From Sphingobium boeckii (GTDB lineage Bacteria > Pseudomonadota > Alphaproteobacteria > Sphingomonadales > Sphingomonadaceae), in assembly GCF_014199215.1 (NCBI RefSeq), contig NZ_JACIJC010000010.1, positions 1-51,849 of the forward strand: a stretch of DNA of 51,849 nt, in the 5' to 3' direction. A program made the translations under genes and the position numbers. The notes beneath the pieces are model-generated. The model worked only from the letters and a program-made list of their open reading frames with translations, was not told the DNA's origin and ran no database searches. Position 1 is the first letter of the stretch. Each line of letters opens with the position of its first letter. Of this stretch, positions 6,750 through 14,951 are shown piece by piece.

Positions 6750-7597
6750 CCGGCGGCGTTCGCCGGAGCGTCGGGGGGAGATTTCAACGGCGCCACCTGT
6801 TTTGGCCGGTCGGGCAGTGGTGACGGCACGAGCTGCGGCGTCATCGGCGGTAGCGGTGTCGGCGCTGTGATTGCTGGCGGCTGCGTCAGGACCATCGGGA
6901 CTTGAGGGGTTTCCGGAGCGGCGAGCAACCAACGCAGCAGGACGCCGAGCAAGGCTACGCCCAGCATGCCTGCCAGAATTTCCATCCGGTGCGTGTGCTT
7001 TTCGACCGCGACAATTTTGTCATGTAGCTCGCGCTCGGTTTCACGCAGCTTGGTTGCCAGCCCGTCGAGCGAATGAAGTTCACCGGCGACATGGTTGAGA
7101 ATGGACACATCCATCTTGGTGATTGGCGCCTTGGGTGTTTTGGCATATTCGCCGGCGTCGCCATCGAGATCGGAGAACCAGATCAAGAAAATTGGATCGC
7201 CTTGGCGCAGATGGATCGTGGCCGGACTGGCATTGAACACCGCGTAGGTTAGGCGGCCCCAAAACCCCGGATCGACATGGAAGCCCGACACATTGACGAG
7301 GCCCTTCCATTTCACCCCGGCTCGGATCGAAATCAAGGCGAGACTGTTGGTGGGGACGCGGACGATCTCGTCGGTCATCAGATAGGCAAACTGGCCCGGA
7401 GGGATCGGCAACGCTTCATCCGAAGCGAGCCGCGCGAGCGTTACGGTCTGCGGATTAGACGCCTTGTCGTTGGGCGTGACATAGTATTCATGACCGAGAC
7501 GAAGCGTATAGGCGGCGCCATCGATGCTATCGGGATGAAAGGGTTCGACGAGGCTCTTACCGCGCGCTTTGAGAGTTGGACCGCTCCAGAATACCAT
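6746..7597 (-). CDS. dCTP-deaminase/dUTPase-fold protein with C-terminal membrane anchor
   Basis: 283 aa. Residues 1-170 follow the Dcd/dUTPase fold: HPDSIDGAAYTLRLG, LPIPPGQFAYLMTDEIVRVP, SIRAGVKWKGL, VDPGFWGRLTYAVFN, LRQGDPIFLIWF. In E. coli Dcd the catalytic Glu138 lies in IVLEFYN; the aligned residue in GRLTYAVFN is Ala, so deamination is unlikely. A coiled-coil-like stretch (LATKLRETERELHDKIVAVEK) leads to one hydrophobic segment (about 208-226, MEILAGMLGVALLGVLLRW) and a Pro-rich tail. Inferred: a membrane-tethered nucleotide-binding sensor or scaffold rather than an enzyme. Starts 16 bp after the small ORF ends. Confidence 0.7.
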   Translation of the reverse strand: MVFWSGPTLKARGKSLVEPFHPDSIDGAAYTLRLGHEYYVTPNDKASNPQTVTLARLASDEALPIPPGQFAYLMTDEIVRVPTNSLALISIRAGVKWKGLVNVSGFHVDPGFWGRLTYAVFNASPATIHLRQGDPIFLIWFSDLDGDAGEYAKTPKAPITKMDVSILNHVAGELHSLDGLATKLRETERELHDKIVAVEKHTHRMEILAGMLGVALLGVLLRWLLAAPETPQVPMVLTQPPAITAPTPLPPMTPQLVPSPLPDRPKQVAPLKSPPDAPANAAG

Positions 7598-7613
7598 ACC
7601 GCTTGTGGAACGG

Positions 7614-7802
7614 TCAGCGCTTAACGCTGTCGCGCAGCTTCGTATCGCTGATCTCGCTCAGGAGACGCTCGCGTTCGAGGACCAGCGCCTTCGCTTCGGC
7701 GACCACCGTTTCGACCGCCGCCTCATGACGTTGGAGCAACTTCGCGCCGCCACGCCGCTTGGTTGCCGGGCGACGGAGAGCGAATGAGCTACTTTTCAGC
7801 AC
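7614..7802 (-). CDS. Small charged helical protein
   Basis: About 62 aa from GTG 7802; other starts at 7808 (GTG) or 7832 (ATG) are possible. Basic N-terminus (RRPATKRRGGAK) followed by a helix rich in Glu, Ala and Leu (HEAAVETVVAEAKALVLERE), probably coiled-coil. It lies between the patatin (overlapping its 3' end) and the Dcd-like gene, in the same direction, so it is probably part of the operon. No family recognised. Confidence 0.5.
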   Translation of the reverse strand: MLKSSSFALRRPATKRRGGAKLLQRHEAAVETVVAEAKALVLERERLLSEISDTKLRDSVKR

Positions 7803-9536
7803 TGACACCGTCCTCCAGTTCCACGAGTTCATTCTGTATCAGACCGAAGAAACTCTTCACAGCCCCCTCGATATTGATCAGCGCGGCTTGAACCTGTTGG
7901 TCGTCGACCAGTTTGGCATTGCTGTCAATCTGAACGAGAACGAAGGGCGCGCCGTCTTTGTTCAATATAGGAACGCACATCACCCACGCCAGGTTGCGCC
8001 AGCGGGCCTTGCGTCTCAAGCGATTTGCCGGCCCCGGCAAGTCGGTTTCGCCGCTGAGTGGGTAGGTTTCGAAGCGGCTTTCCCGCTCACGCCAAGCGAG
8101 TCCGGCGACCGAACCTTCCAGCGGAAGTAGCATGGTTTCGTCGGCATCATTGGCGAACCCGGCTCCATGCGAAAAGCGAAGCGATCGAGTGTATCCGCGA
8201 TCGAGGCGGGCAACGGCGACCCGTACGCGCTCGCGTTTGCCATCAAGCTTCAACTCATCCTGCGCGATCGACTGCACCACGCCGCACGCGTCGCGGTACA
8301 AAGCAGGCAGCCGCAACAGCCGCTTGTCGAGCCGAAGTGTCACCGCCAAGGCGACATCGTTCACGGCTTGGCATGCGATTTCGCCCGTCACATCAAAGTC
8401 GAGCAGGTTGAGGGTCGTCGGGAGCGCAAGCCGCTCAGATGGACCCGAAACGCGGAGGTTTAGCTCGCCCGAGCCCCATAGGGTCGTAGCCACAGCCGCC
8501 GACAGCCAATCGCGATGATCGGTCGGTCGCTCCTCACCAGCGTCAATCTCGACCGTTACCGTCAGGGCCTCGGGGTCGAGTTCACGCTCCTCGTCGAACG
8601 GCCAGGCAGGGAGGTTTGAAACGATGCCGCCATCAACATGGATATCGTCGCCGACGCGCCAGGGAGCGAAGATCATCGGCAGGCAGACAGAGGCCGCGAC
8701 CGCGTCGGCGACCGGCGTGTCGGGAGTTCGGTCGGCCGAGAAGAGATGGAGCCGACGCGTCGACAGATTGGCGCTGACGATCTTGAGCGCCGGACGGCCC
8801 TCCAATCCAAAATCACCCATTTTGACAGTGCGATCGGGCTCGCCGGGAAAAACCTTTTGCTGGAGTAGCGTAGCAAGTGCGTCGCGGAACGCGCTGATGT
8901 TGGCCAGGCCCCGCGCGGCACCACGATAGCAGAGAAGCCCTATCAGTCCGAGCAACACCCAGCCAAAAAGACTGGTCCAGCGCCAGATGCTCGGCACGAA
9001 CACCGCCGCGGCAATTATGCTGAGCGTGAGTATGCCCCAAATCCCAAGGATGGATGGCCCGAGTGGAATGGTGCGGGTCAGCAGCCAGCGAACAGTCCGA
9101 ACTCGACGCCAGCCTCCAGGGCCAAAGATATCCACGGCACGGGTCAAGGCTGGATTGATTTCCGTCAAGCGGGCAAAAATCGATTGTCCGCTCTCGGTGT
9201 CGATCATCTCCTTTGCGGAAAAGCCGGCGGCGACAAGTGCGGCAACGATTGATCCGGCCGATGTGCCCGATACACCTTTGATGTCGATGGCCCGGGCTTC
9301 GAGTGCCTTTAACGCGCCGACGTGGACGATACCTTTCGCACCACCACCGGAGAAGGCAACGAATGCACGATGTAGTTCCTTTCCGCTATTCGGTGAAGCC
9401 GGAAGCGCCGCGTCTGGTTGTGCTTTTGTCAGTGCAGTTTCCTCGGTCGTCGAAAAGCCGATTGCCGCAAGCCCGGATAAAGCTGGTTGACACCGGCTGC
9501 CCGAAATTCGTCGAGAGTTGGGAAATCCGTACTCAT
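7789..9536 (-). pseudogene. Membrane patatin-like phospholipase with GAF-like tail, one frameshift
   Basis: The catalytic frame has GGGAKGIVHVGALKALE (oxyanion loop), GTSAGSIVAAL (nucleophile Ser, GxSxG) and HVDGGIVSNLP (catalytic Asp, DGG). Two hydrophobic segments (ILGIWGILTLSIIAAAVFV and WVLLGLIGLLCY) lie between Ser and Asp. The last ~130 residues look GAF-like (GSVAGLAWRE...WVMCVPILNKDG). This frame has no start codon. A plausible start at 9536 (MSTDFPTLDEFRAAGVNQLYPGL) lies in another frame; one missing base near 9468 (GGGCTT for GGGCCTT) would join them as YPGL-AAIGFSTTEE. So it is either a true lesion or a sequencing error. First gene of the minus operon. Patatins act as membrane-attacking effectors in several immune systems. 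Confidence 0.75.
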
Positions 9537-10040
9537 CTTACTCGGCATCTAACCGATACGCCTATATTTTGTAACAAAAGAGCTCAGAAAGATATTTACT
9601 GTCGACGAACGGGCTGTCGCATTAGAAAGTGCCAGATTTAGGGATTTAAGTTCGCTGGGCCGAACGACCGATTATCCGGCGCATCGCTGACGCCGGCGTC
9701 TATGAGTGGGAACTGCGGCTTGCCTCCTCTCGCGTTTCCAAAGGAGCCATTCCGGAATGTCCCACATTGATGACATTGGACAGATTCGGCGTACGTCGGA
9801 AAATATGTCCGCTTTAGGGAAAGCACTAAGTGGACACGAACGTCCGGTAATGGTCGTCAATCACCGTGGAGCGCCGCTAACATAAGCTGCGCACAAGGCT
9901 GCGCGATCCCGTTAAGCAGCCCAAGGCTAGAAATAAAATTCTACCAGCTTGGTTAAACTATTTTAACCACCTTTGCATCCAGCTGTCGCGAACGTTCGTA
10001 GCTTCCTCTGCCGAACTTCGGCGCAACAGGGAGAAGCCGC
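9537..10040. other. 504-bp gap
   Basis: No supported gene. It contains fragmentary GC-rich sequence, and near the right end an inverted repeat GGTTAAA-CTAT-TTTAACC (9951-9968), about 73 bp before the PEP-CTERM start, which may be a regulator site. Confidence 0.4.
9951..9968. promoter_or_regulatory. Inverted repeat upstream of PEP-CTERM gene
   Basis: GGTTAAA and TTTAACC are separated by CTAT. The second PEP-CTERM gene has a comparable AT-rich dyad at 10995-11009. No sigma54-like element was evident. Confidence 0.35.
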
Positions 10041-10916
10041 ATGTCTATATCGTGGAAATTGCTTGCCATTACCGCACTGACCGTCGCTCCGCTGTCTTCA
10101 GCCGATGCCGAGCAATTGATCGGCCTCACGCTGGATCAACGGATCGTGTCATTTGATTCAGCCACGCCGACGCTGATTGAAAGCTCGTTCGCTGTGTCTG
10201 GTCTGGCGTCAGGGGACGTGTTGAGCGGCATCGACCTGCGATCATCAAACGGCATCCTTTATGGGGTCGCCGCAGCGAGCGGCCGGATTTATTCGCTGAC
10301 GACCTCAGGCCTTGCCACTTTGGTCAGCACGAGCTCGATCGTGCCAACCGGCGGCATTTTGGGGGTCGATTTCAATCCCGTTCCCGATCGACTGCGGATC
10401 ATCGGAGCAGACGACCAAAATCTTCGCATCAATGTCGACACCGGGGCTGCCATTGCTGATACCGGCATCACAAAGTCGGGCGGGGGGAGCATCGATATCG
10501 TGGGATCAGCCTATACCAACAGCGTTCCCAATGCGCCCGCGCCGCTTACCACCATGTTGTTCGGCATAGATTCGATCACGGATTCGCTAGTCTTCTCGGC
10601 TGCACCAAATGGGGGCGTCTACACTAATGTCGGATCGCTTGGCGTTCAACTGACCAACTTGAATCAAGTCGGGTTTGATATCTCTGGCCGGACCGGCGCG
10701 GCATTCCTCAACATCGATAGCGCGCTCTACAGTATCAACCTCGGCACAGGGGCCACGACATTCATCAACACAATCGGAAGTGGGCCATTGGTTGGATTGA
10801 CGGCCAGTGGCGCTGTGCCCGAACCGTCGACATGGGCAATGCTCGTCATGGGCTTTGGTATCACCGGATACGCGATGCGCGCAAAAACGCGTCGGAAAGT
10901 GCCATCATTCATCTGA
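10041..10916 (+). CDS. DUF4394-like PEPxxWA-CTERM exported protein
   Basis: 291 aa. Sec signal peptide at residues 1-23 (ITALTVAPLSSADAE). The body has repeats of the type IDLRSSNGILYGVAA, GVDFNPVPDRLRIIG and DDQNLRINVDTGA, matching DUF4394. The C-terminus VPEPSTWAMLVMGFG...MRAKTRRK is the PEPxxWA-CTERM sorting signal (motif, hydrophobic segment, basic tail) recognised by an exosortase/archaeosortase-type system in sphingomonads. No exosortase gene lies in this window. Likely a surface or extracellular-matrix protein. SD aacaGGGAGaa precedes ATG 10041. Confidence 0.85.
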   Translation: MSISWKLLAITALTVAPLSSADAEQLIGLTLDQRIVSFDSATPTLIESSFAVSGLASGDVLSGIDLRSSNGILYGVAAASGRIYSLTTSGLATLVSTSSIVPTGGILGVDFNPVPDRLRIIGADDQNLRINVDTGAAIADTGITKSGGGSIDIVGSAYTNSVPNAPAPLTTMLFGIDSITDSLVFSAAPNGGVYTNVGSLGVQLTNLNQVGFDISGRTGAAFLNIDSALYSINLGTGATTFINTIGSGPLVGLTASGAVPEPSTWAMLVMGFGITGYAMRAKTRRKVPSFI

Positions 10917-10994
10917 GCGGCGGCGGTGGGTCTTGGGAGGTGTGGCCGCTTGAATGCGGGCTGCATCTCCCAATGCCCAAGAAATAAGCTTATC

Positions 10995-11009
10995 TTAAAA
11001 TAATTTTAA
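10995..11009. promoter_or_regulatory. 15-bp AT-rich dyad upstream of second PEP-CTERM gene
   Basis: TTAAAATAATTTTAA, perfect around a central A, 91 bp before ATG 11100. Could be an operator or an AT-rich promoter element. Confidence 0.3.
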
Positions 11010-11099
11010 TCATCTCTGAAACTTATCGGGATCAGGATCCGTATCTCCAGAAACCCGATCATACGCAATATCGCGGTCGCACGGGTTCAGGGAGAGAGT

Positions 11100-11660
11100 A
11101 TGAAAACGTCATTTCGGATCGCCATTCTGGCACTGTGTTTGGGATCAGCAGCGCCTGCGGTCGCTGCGCCCGTCATTGTATCGGTAAACACCAGCTTTGC
11201 TGCCAGCCCGTTCACCTTTACATCGGGAGACAGCGTCTTCACATTCAGCGCCACCGGAGATTTCACGGCTCCAACGGCGATCAAAACCGGAGGGACAGGC
11301 AAGGTCAACACGATCTTCGGCCAGCCGACCACCAATTTCGTCGACCGCAGCACACTGACATTTGGCCGCAATGATCAATATGGTGCCTTTGCCGCAGCTA
11401 CACCAATCCGCTTTTCGAACGGAGAGAATTTCATCGGCCTTCAGGCAACCAGCGGCGGCAGCATCTTTTATGGGTTCGCCTACACGTCCGACAATATCCT
11501 CAAAAGCTATGGGTTTGAGAATGTCGCTGGCCGCGCCATCACAGCGACAACGGCCGGGCCTGTGCCGGAACCCGCAACATGGGCCATGATGCTGACTGGT
11601 TTTGGCGCTGTCGGCAGCGCGATGCGGCGCCGGCGCTCCTTGAAGCCGCAATTTGCCTGA
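11100..11660 (+). CDS. PEPxxWA-CTERM exported protein
   Basis: 186 aa. Signal peptide residues 1-22 (MKTSFRIAILALCLGSAAPAVAA). The beta-rich middle has no recognised domain (STLTFGRNDQYGAF; FIGLQATSGGSIFYGFAY). The C-terminus PVPEPATWAMMLTGFGAVG followed by RRRRS is a textbook PEPxxWA-CTERM tail. SD gGGAGAG before ATG 11100. Same sorting class as its upstream neighbour but no sequence similarity in the body. A strong hairpin follows (11684-11706). Confidence 0.85.
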   Translation: MKTSFRIAILALCLGSAAPAVAAPVIVSVNTSFAASPFTFTSGDSVFTFSATGDFTAPTAIKTGGTGKVNTIFGQPTTNFVDRSTLTFGRNDQYGAFAAATPIRFSNGENFIGLQATSGGSIFYGFAYTSDNILKSYGFENVAGRAITATTAGPVPEPATWAMMLTGFGAVGSAMRRRRSLKPQFA

Positions 11661-11683
11661 AACTGTAACGTGACACGATCTAT

Positions 11684-11706
11684 GGGGGCCGGCGACGCCG
11701 GCCCCC
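11684..11706 (+). terminator. Strong hairpin after PEP-CTERM gene
   Basis: GGGGGCCGGC-GAC-GCCGGCCCCC, a perfect 10-bp stem 24 bp past the stop. No T-tract follows, so it may act as an mRNA stabiliser or weak terminator. Confidence 0.5.
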
Positions 11707-11812
11707 GTTCATCTGGCATAGTCTTGTTGCGGAGTTTCGCCTTGCAATGCGCACGCTATGAAATTTCATCAGGCTCGACTTCGGCTGGCCCTGCCCTACA
11801 GTCTTGCTTCTG

Positions 11813-12388
11813 ATGACAATTCCGCAGTCCCGGCAGGCCGATTTGGCGCGAACCAAGCTGGTTGAGGCGCTCGCATGCGTTGGCCGACAGGAAACGGATG
11901 CGCTTCGTCAGGTCTATGACCTTACGTCTGCGAAACTATTCGGCATATGTCTCCGTATCTCTCAGGACAGGGAAGGTGCGGAGGATATTTTGCAGGAAGT
12001 CTACGTTAGCATCTGGAACCGCGCGGCGAGTTTCGATCCCGCTCGTTCCAGTCCGATTACGTGGATGTGTACCATCGCTCGCAATCGTGCGATCGACTGG
12101 CGCCGCGCGCAACGTCTCCCCGACGCACCGATTGAAGATGCTGCCTTAAAAATGGCGGATATCCGACCGCGCGCGCCCGAAATCATGCTGGCTGCAGAAA
12201 ACCGCAAGCAATTGCACGATTGCCTTGATGCTCTGGAGAACCGACAGAATGCGGCGATACGCAGCGCCTTTCTGGACGGTCTGACCTATGCAGAGCTTGC
12301 CGCGCGTGCGTCGGTGCCGGCAGGAACGATGAAAAGCTGGATCAGGCGCGGATTGATGCGCCTGAAGGAATGTCTTGAGCGTGACTGA
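11813..12388 (+). CDS. ECF-type RNA polymerase sigma factor
   Basis: 191 aa. Region 2 (about 40-105): FGICLRISQDREGAEDILQ, EVYVSIWNRAASFDP, SSPITWMCTIARNRAIDWRR. Region 4 (about 135-185): ENRQNAAIRSAFLDGLTYAE, ASVPAGTMKSWIRRGLMRLK. This matches the SigK-like ECF group paired with RskA-type anti-sigma factors. I preferred ATG 11813 over an in-frame TTG at 11804. It overlaps the anti-sigma gene by 14 bp. Likely targets are the neighbouring exported proteins, but I found no shared promoter motif. Confidence 0.85.
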   Translation: MTIPQSRQADLARTKLVEALACVGRQETDALRQVYDLTSAKLFGICLRISQDREGAEDILQEVYVSIWNRAASFDPARSSPITWMCTIARNRAIDWRRAQRLPDAPIEDAALKMADIRPRAPEIMLAAENRKQLHDCLDALENRQNAAIRSAFLDGLTYAELAARASVPAGTMKSWIRRGLMRLKECLERD

Positions 12389-13088
12389 GAATGAAGATGA
12401 TGACGGCGCATCGGCGCCCGATGCGACGGCCGGGGAATTTGCACTTGGCCTGCTCGAAGGGGAAAGGCGTGCTGAGGCCATGCGGCGGATGCTTTCTGAT
12501 CCGGCCTTCGCTGCAAGCGTGAATGATTGGCGTGCTCGTCTCGCGCCGCTTCATGATGAGGTTGAGGAACAACTGCCCGCACCGCATATCTGGCCGCTGA
12601 TCGAAGCGCGCCTTGGTCATAGCGCGGCTGAAGCAGTAATCCTGACCCGGCTTCGGCGCTGGCGTGTGTTGGCCGTGGCTTCGACTGCCATTGCTGCCAC
12701 GTTAGGGGCATTCATGATATTGCAGCCCGCACAAGCCCCTGTGGTTACGTCTTCGCCAGTCATGGTGGCACAGATTGCTTCCGACCACGCCGGACCCCTG
12801 ATGTTGGCGCGTTATGACACCAGCACACGGCGGTTCAGCATCGCGCCCGCCGTCATGCAAACGGCCGGACATAGCCCTGAGCTCTGGCTGATCCCGGGCG
12901 ATGGCAAACCCAGGTCGCTCGGCACGTTTGATCCATCGAGCCCCACCGTCCTGACGGTGCCCGAGGCGATGACACAGTTTATCGATGCCGATACGGTCAT
13001 CGCGGTCTCGATCGAACCCGTAGGCGGATCGCCGACCGGCCAGCCGTCCGGACCCGTCGTCGCCAAGGGCAAAATGCAGATGATCTGA
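12375..13088 (+). CDS. RskA-like anti-sigma factor
   Basis: 237 aa, TTG start (or GTG 12381) overlapping the sigma gene. The N-terminal anti-sigma domain has the conserved AGEFALGLLEGERRAEAMRR opening of anti-sigma-K proteins. One transmembrane segment (about 97-116, WRVLAVASTAIAATLGAFMI), then an extracytoplasmic RskA domain (GPLMLARYDTSTRRFSIAP; ELWLIPGDGKPRSLG; TVIAVSIEPVGGSPTGQPSG). It would hold the sigma factor at the membrane until released by proteolysis. Confidence 0.85.
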   Translation: MSVTENEDDDGASAPDATAGEFALGLLEGERRAEAMRRMLSDPAFAASVNDWRARLAPLHDEVEEQLPAPHIWPLIEARLGHSAAEAVILTRLRRWRVLAVASTAIAATLGAFMILQPAQAPVVTSSPVMVAQIASDHAGPLMLARYDTSTRRFSIAPAVMQTAGHSPELWLIPGDGKPRSLGTFDPSSPTVLTVPEAMTQFIDADTVIAVSIEPVGGSPTGQPSGPVVAKGKMQMI

Positions 13089-13166
13089 CGTAGATGCGTC
13101 TTTCGGTTGTCAGGGCCGTATCTTCCATGCGCCTGAAAACAGGCGTCTCCGCAGGAAGGAAGCATC

Positions 13167-13724
13167 ATGAAAGCAACATCATTCAAACGCCTGGGCATCG
13201 CTCTTATGGCGACCGCACTCATGGTCGGTGGCTCGGCCATTGCCAAAAATCCCATGGTTGGCGGCGCCGCCATGCTCGAAAGTAAAGACATCATTGATAA
13301 CGCGGTGAACTCAGCCGATCACACCACGCTTGTCGCCGCCGTAAAGGCGGCTGGACTGGTCGAGACATTGAAGGGCCCCGGACCGTTCACTGTTTTCGCA
13401 CCTACCAACATGGCGTTCGAAAAGTTGCCCGCAGGCACGGTGGACACATTGCTGAAGCCCGAGAACAAAGCGACCCTGACCAACGTGCTCACTTATCATG
13501 TCGTGGCTGGCAAGATGAGCGCAGCCGATATCGCAGCGGCTGCAAAGGCGGGCGGCGGCAAGGCCGTGATGACGACGGTGCAGGGCGAGACGCTGACAGC
13601 TTGGAAGATGGGTAAAGACTGGTATCTGACCGACGCCAAGGGTGGCAAATCGAAAATCACCATCGCAGACGTCAATCAGTCCAACGGCGTGATCCATGTC
13701 GTCGATACGGTATTGATGCCCTGA
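13167..13724 (+). CDS. Secreted fasciclin-domain protein
   Basis: 185 aa. Signal peptide residues 1-26 (LMATALMVGGSAIA). One FAS1 domain: DHTTLVAAVKAAGLVETLKG, GPFTVFAPTNMAFEKLPAGT, LTYHVVAGKMSAADI, and the closing NGVIHVVDTVLMP. It follows the anti-sigma gene with a small hairpin (CGCCTG-AAAA-CAGGCG, 13130-13145) between, and a good SD (aGGAAGGAag). Sigma/anti-sigma/fasciclin clusters are common in proteobacteria and cyanobacteria; the protein probably mediates surface adhesion or is a sigma target. Confidence 0.9.
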   Translation: MKATSFKRLGIALMATALMVGGSAIAKNPMVGGAAMLESKDIIDNAVNSADHTTLVAAVKAAGLVETLKGPGPFTVFAPTNMAFEKLPAGTVDTLLKPENKATLTNVLTYHVVAGKMSAADIAAAAKAGGGKAVMTTVQGETLTAWKMGKDWYLTDAKGGKSKITIADVNQSNGVIHVVDTVLMP

Positions 13725-14061
13725 GCCTATGAGGGCAGTTCGGAGCAGATATGGTGCGGCGATTTTAATAAGGCGCTCATCACATCCGGCATAGGAAATT
13801 GAGAGATCCGGACCCGCCGACGCACGATTTCTGGCGGGTTCGCTTCTCGTATGTCGCATAGCCCCCCGCGAGATTGTGACCGCGAAGGTCACTCCCCTGA
13901 CAGCCCATCTCGACAATAAAGCACTATGATACGCGACGAGCGCGCCGACCGTAAAAGCGGAATGTCCGCAACAACTGAAGTGGACGATTGAATCTCCGGA
14001 AAGGGTCGGGTCTCCTCTGAAGCGTTCTTCCTGCGGCCATCATGGCCACAGGAGAAGTGTC
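13725..14061. other. 337-bp gap
   Basis: No gene supported. A loose hairpin ACCCGCC...GGCGGGT (13812-13839) may serve as a terminator for the fasciclin gene. A short palindrome GGCCATCATGGCC (14035-14047) lies just before the SD of the recombinase gene. Confidence 0.35.
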
Positions 14062-14694
14062 ATGGGATTATCAGAATTCGATCCCGCCGCTCGCGAGCGG
14101 GTATCATGGAACACCGGACGCAAAGTTGGTGCGAAGCGAGCGCTCAAACCGCGTCAGATCTGGGCGATCCGCTTCTTTCTCGACCAATATGGGCGAGCCC
14201 GGGACCGCGCCCTCTTTGACCTCGCTATCGATAGCAAGCTGCGTGGATGTGATTTGGTCAAGATCAAGATCAGCGATATCGTATGCGATCGTAAAATTCG
14301 GACCAGGTCCACAGTTGTCCAGCAAAAGACCGGCCGGCCAGTCCAATTTGAGCTGATGGACGACGCTCGCGCCAGCCTAATGAAATGGCTCGAACTGCGC
14401 GGCGGCGCACTGGAGGATTACGCCTTTCCGAGCCGCACAGATCATTCAACCCACCTGGGCACCCGACAATACGCGCGCCTGGTTGACGAATGGGTGACGG
14501 GAATTGGCTTGCCCAGCGAAGATTACGGAACCCATTCGCTGAGGCGAACGAAGGCGTCGATCATCTACAAGGCGACCGGAAATCTTCGTGCCGTCCAGAT
14601 ACTGCTCGGGCACACGAAGATCGAAAGTACCGTCCGATATCTCGGAGTTGATGTGGAAGATGCATTAACTTTGGCGGAAGGCACCGAAATCTAA
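14062..14694 (+). CDS. Short tyrosine recombinase/integrase
   Basis: 210 aa. Catalytic-domain landmarks: first Arg in SKLRGCDLVKIKISD, HSLRRTKASIIYKATGN (HxxR), LLGHTKIESTVRYLGV (H and Tyr nucleophile). It lacks an arm-binding domain, as in a group of short, stand-alone recombinases common in alphaproteobacterial genomes. SD aGGAGaa before ATG 14062. Its final codons GAA-ATC-TAA form part of the target duplication of the IS that follows, so the stop codon is the original one. Its own terminator-like hairpin now lies on the far side of the IS (17329-17356). Confidence 0.85.
   Translation: MGLSEFDPAARERVSWNTGRKVGAKRALKPRQIWAIRFFLDQYGRARDRALFDLAIDSKLRGCDLVKIKISDIVCDRKIRTRSTVVQQKTGRPVQFELMDDARASLMKWLELRGGALEDYAFPSRTDHSTHLGTRQYARLVDEWVTGIGLPSEDYGTHSLRRTKASIIYKATGNLRAVQILLGHTKIESTVRYLGVDVEDALTLAEGTEI
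14687..14694. repeat. Left 8-bp target-site duplication
   Basis: AAATCTAA, identical to 17317-17324, flanks the IS1595-family element. Confidence 0.9.
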
Positions 14695-14769
14695 GGGGCC
14701 TATATACGTGTGTGACCCACTAGACGGTGGATTACCTTTCCGGCATGATCGTAGGGAAGGAGAACGGTA

Positions 14770-14916
14770 GTGGGTCATGAAAAGGAAAAACAGATGGCAG
14801 ACGATGCTCGCGTCCGCGCCCATCTGCCCAGATGTGAAATTTGCGATACGCCTGTCGAAGGCTACGGCGAAAAGCTGTGCTATGGGTGTCGGGAGGCGAT
14901 GAGCGAAGACAAGTAG
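14770..14916 (+). CDS. Small double-CxxC zinc-ribbon-like protein (IS passenger)
   Basis: 48 aa from GTG 14770 (SD AAGGAG 8 bp upstream), or 40 aa from ATG 14794. It contains PRCEICDTPVEGYG and KLCYGCREAM, i.e. two CxxC knuckles spaced for one zinc ion. Located just inside the left IS end, convergent with the 256-aa passenger gene and separated from it by a shared hairpin (14921-14945). Function unknown. Confidence 0.55.
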   Translation: MGHEKEKQMADDARVRAHLPRCEICDTPVEGYGEKLCYGCREAMSEDK

Positions 14917-14920
14917 CAAA

Positions 14921-14945
14921 AAGCCCGGCGGGTTAGGCCGGGCTT
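14921..14945. terminator. Bidirectional terminator between passenger genes
   Basis: AAGCCCGGC...GCCGGGCTT, 9-bp stem with a 7-nt loop. Read on the minus strand it is followed by TTTTTG, so it is a good rho-independent terminator for the gene ending at 14952. Confidence 0.75.
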
Positions 14946-14951
14946 GACGGA

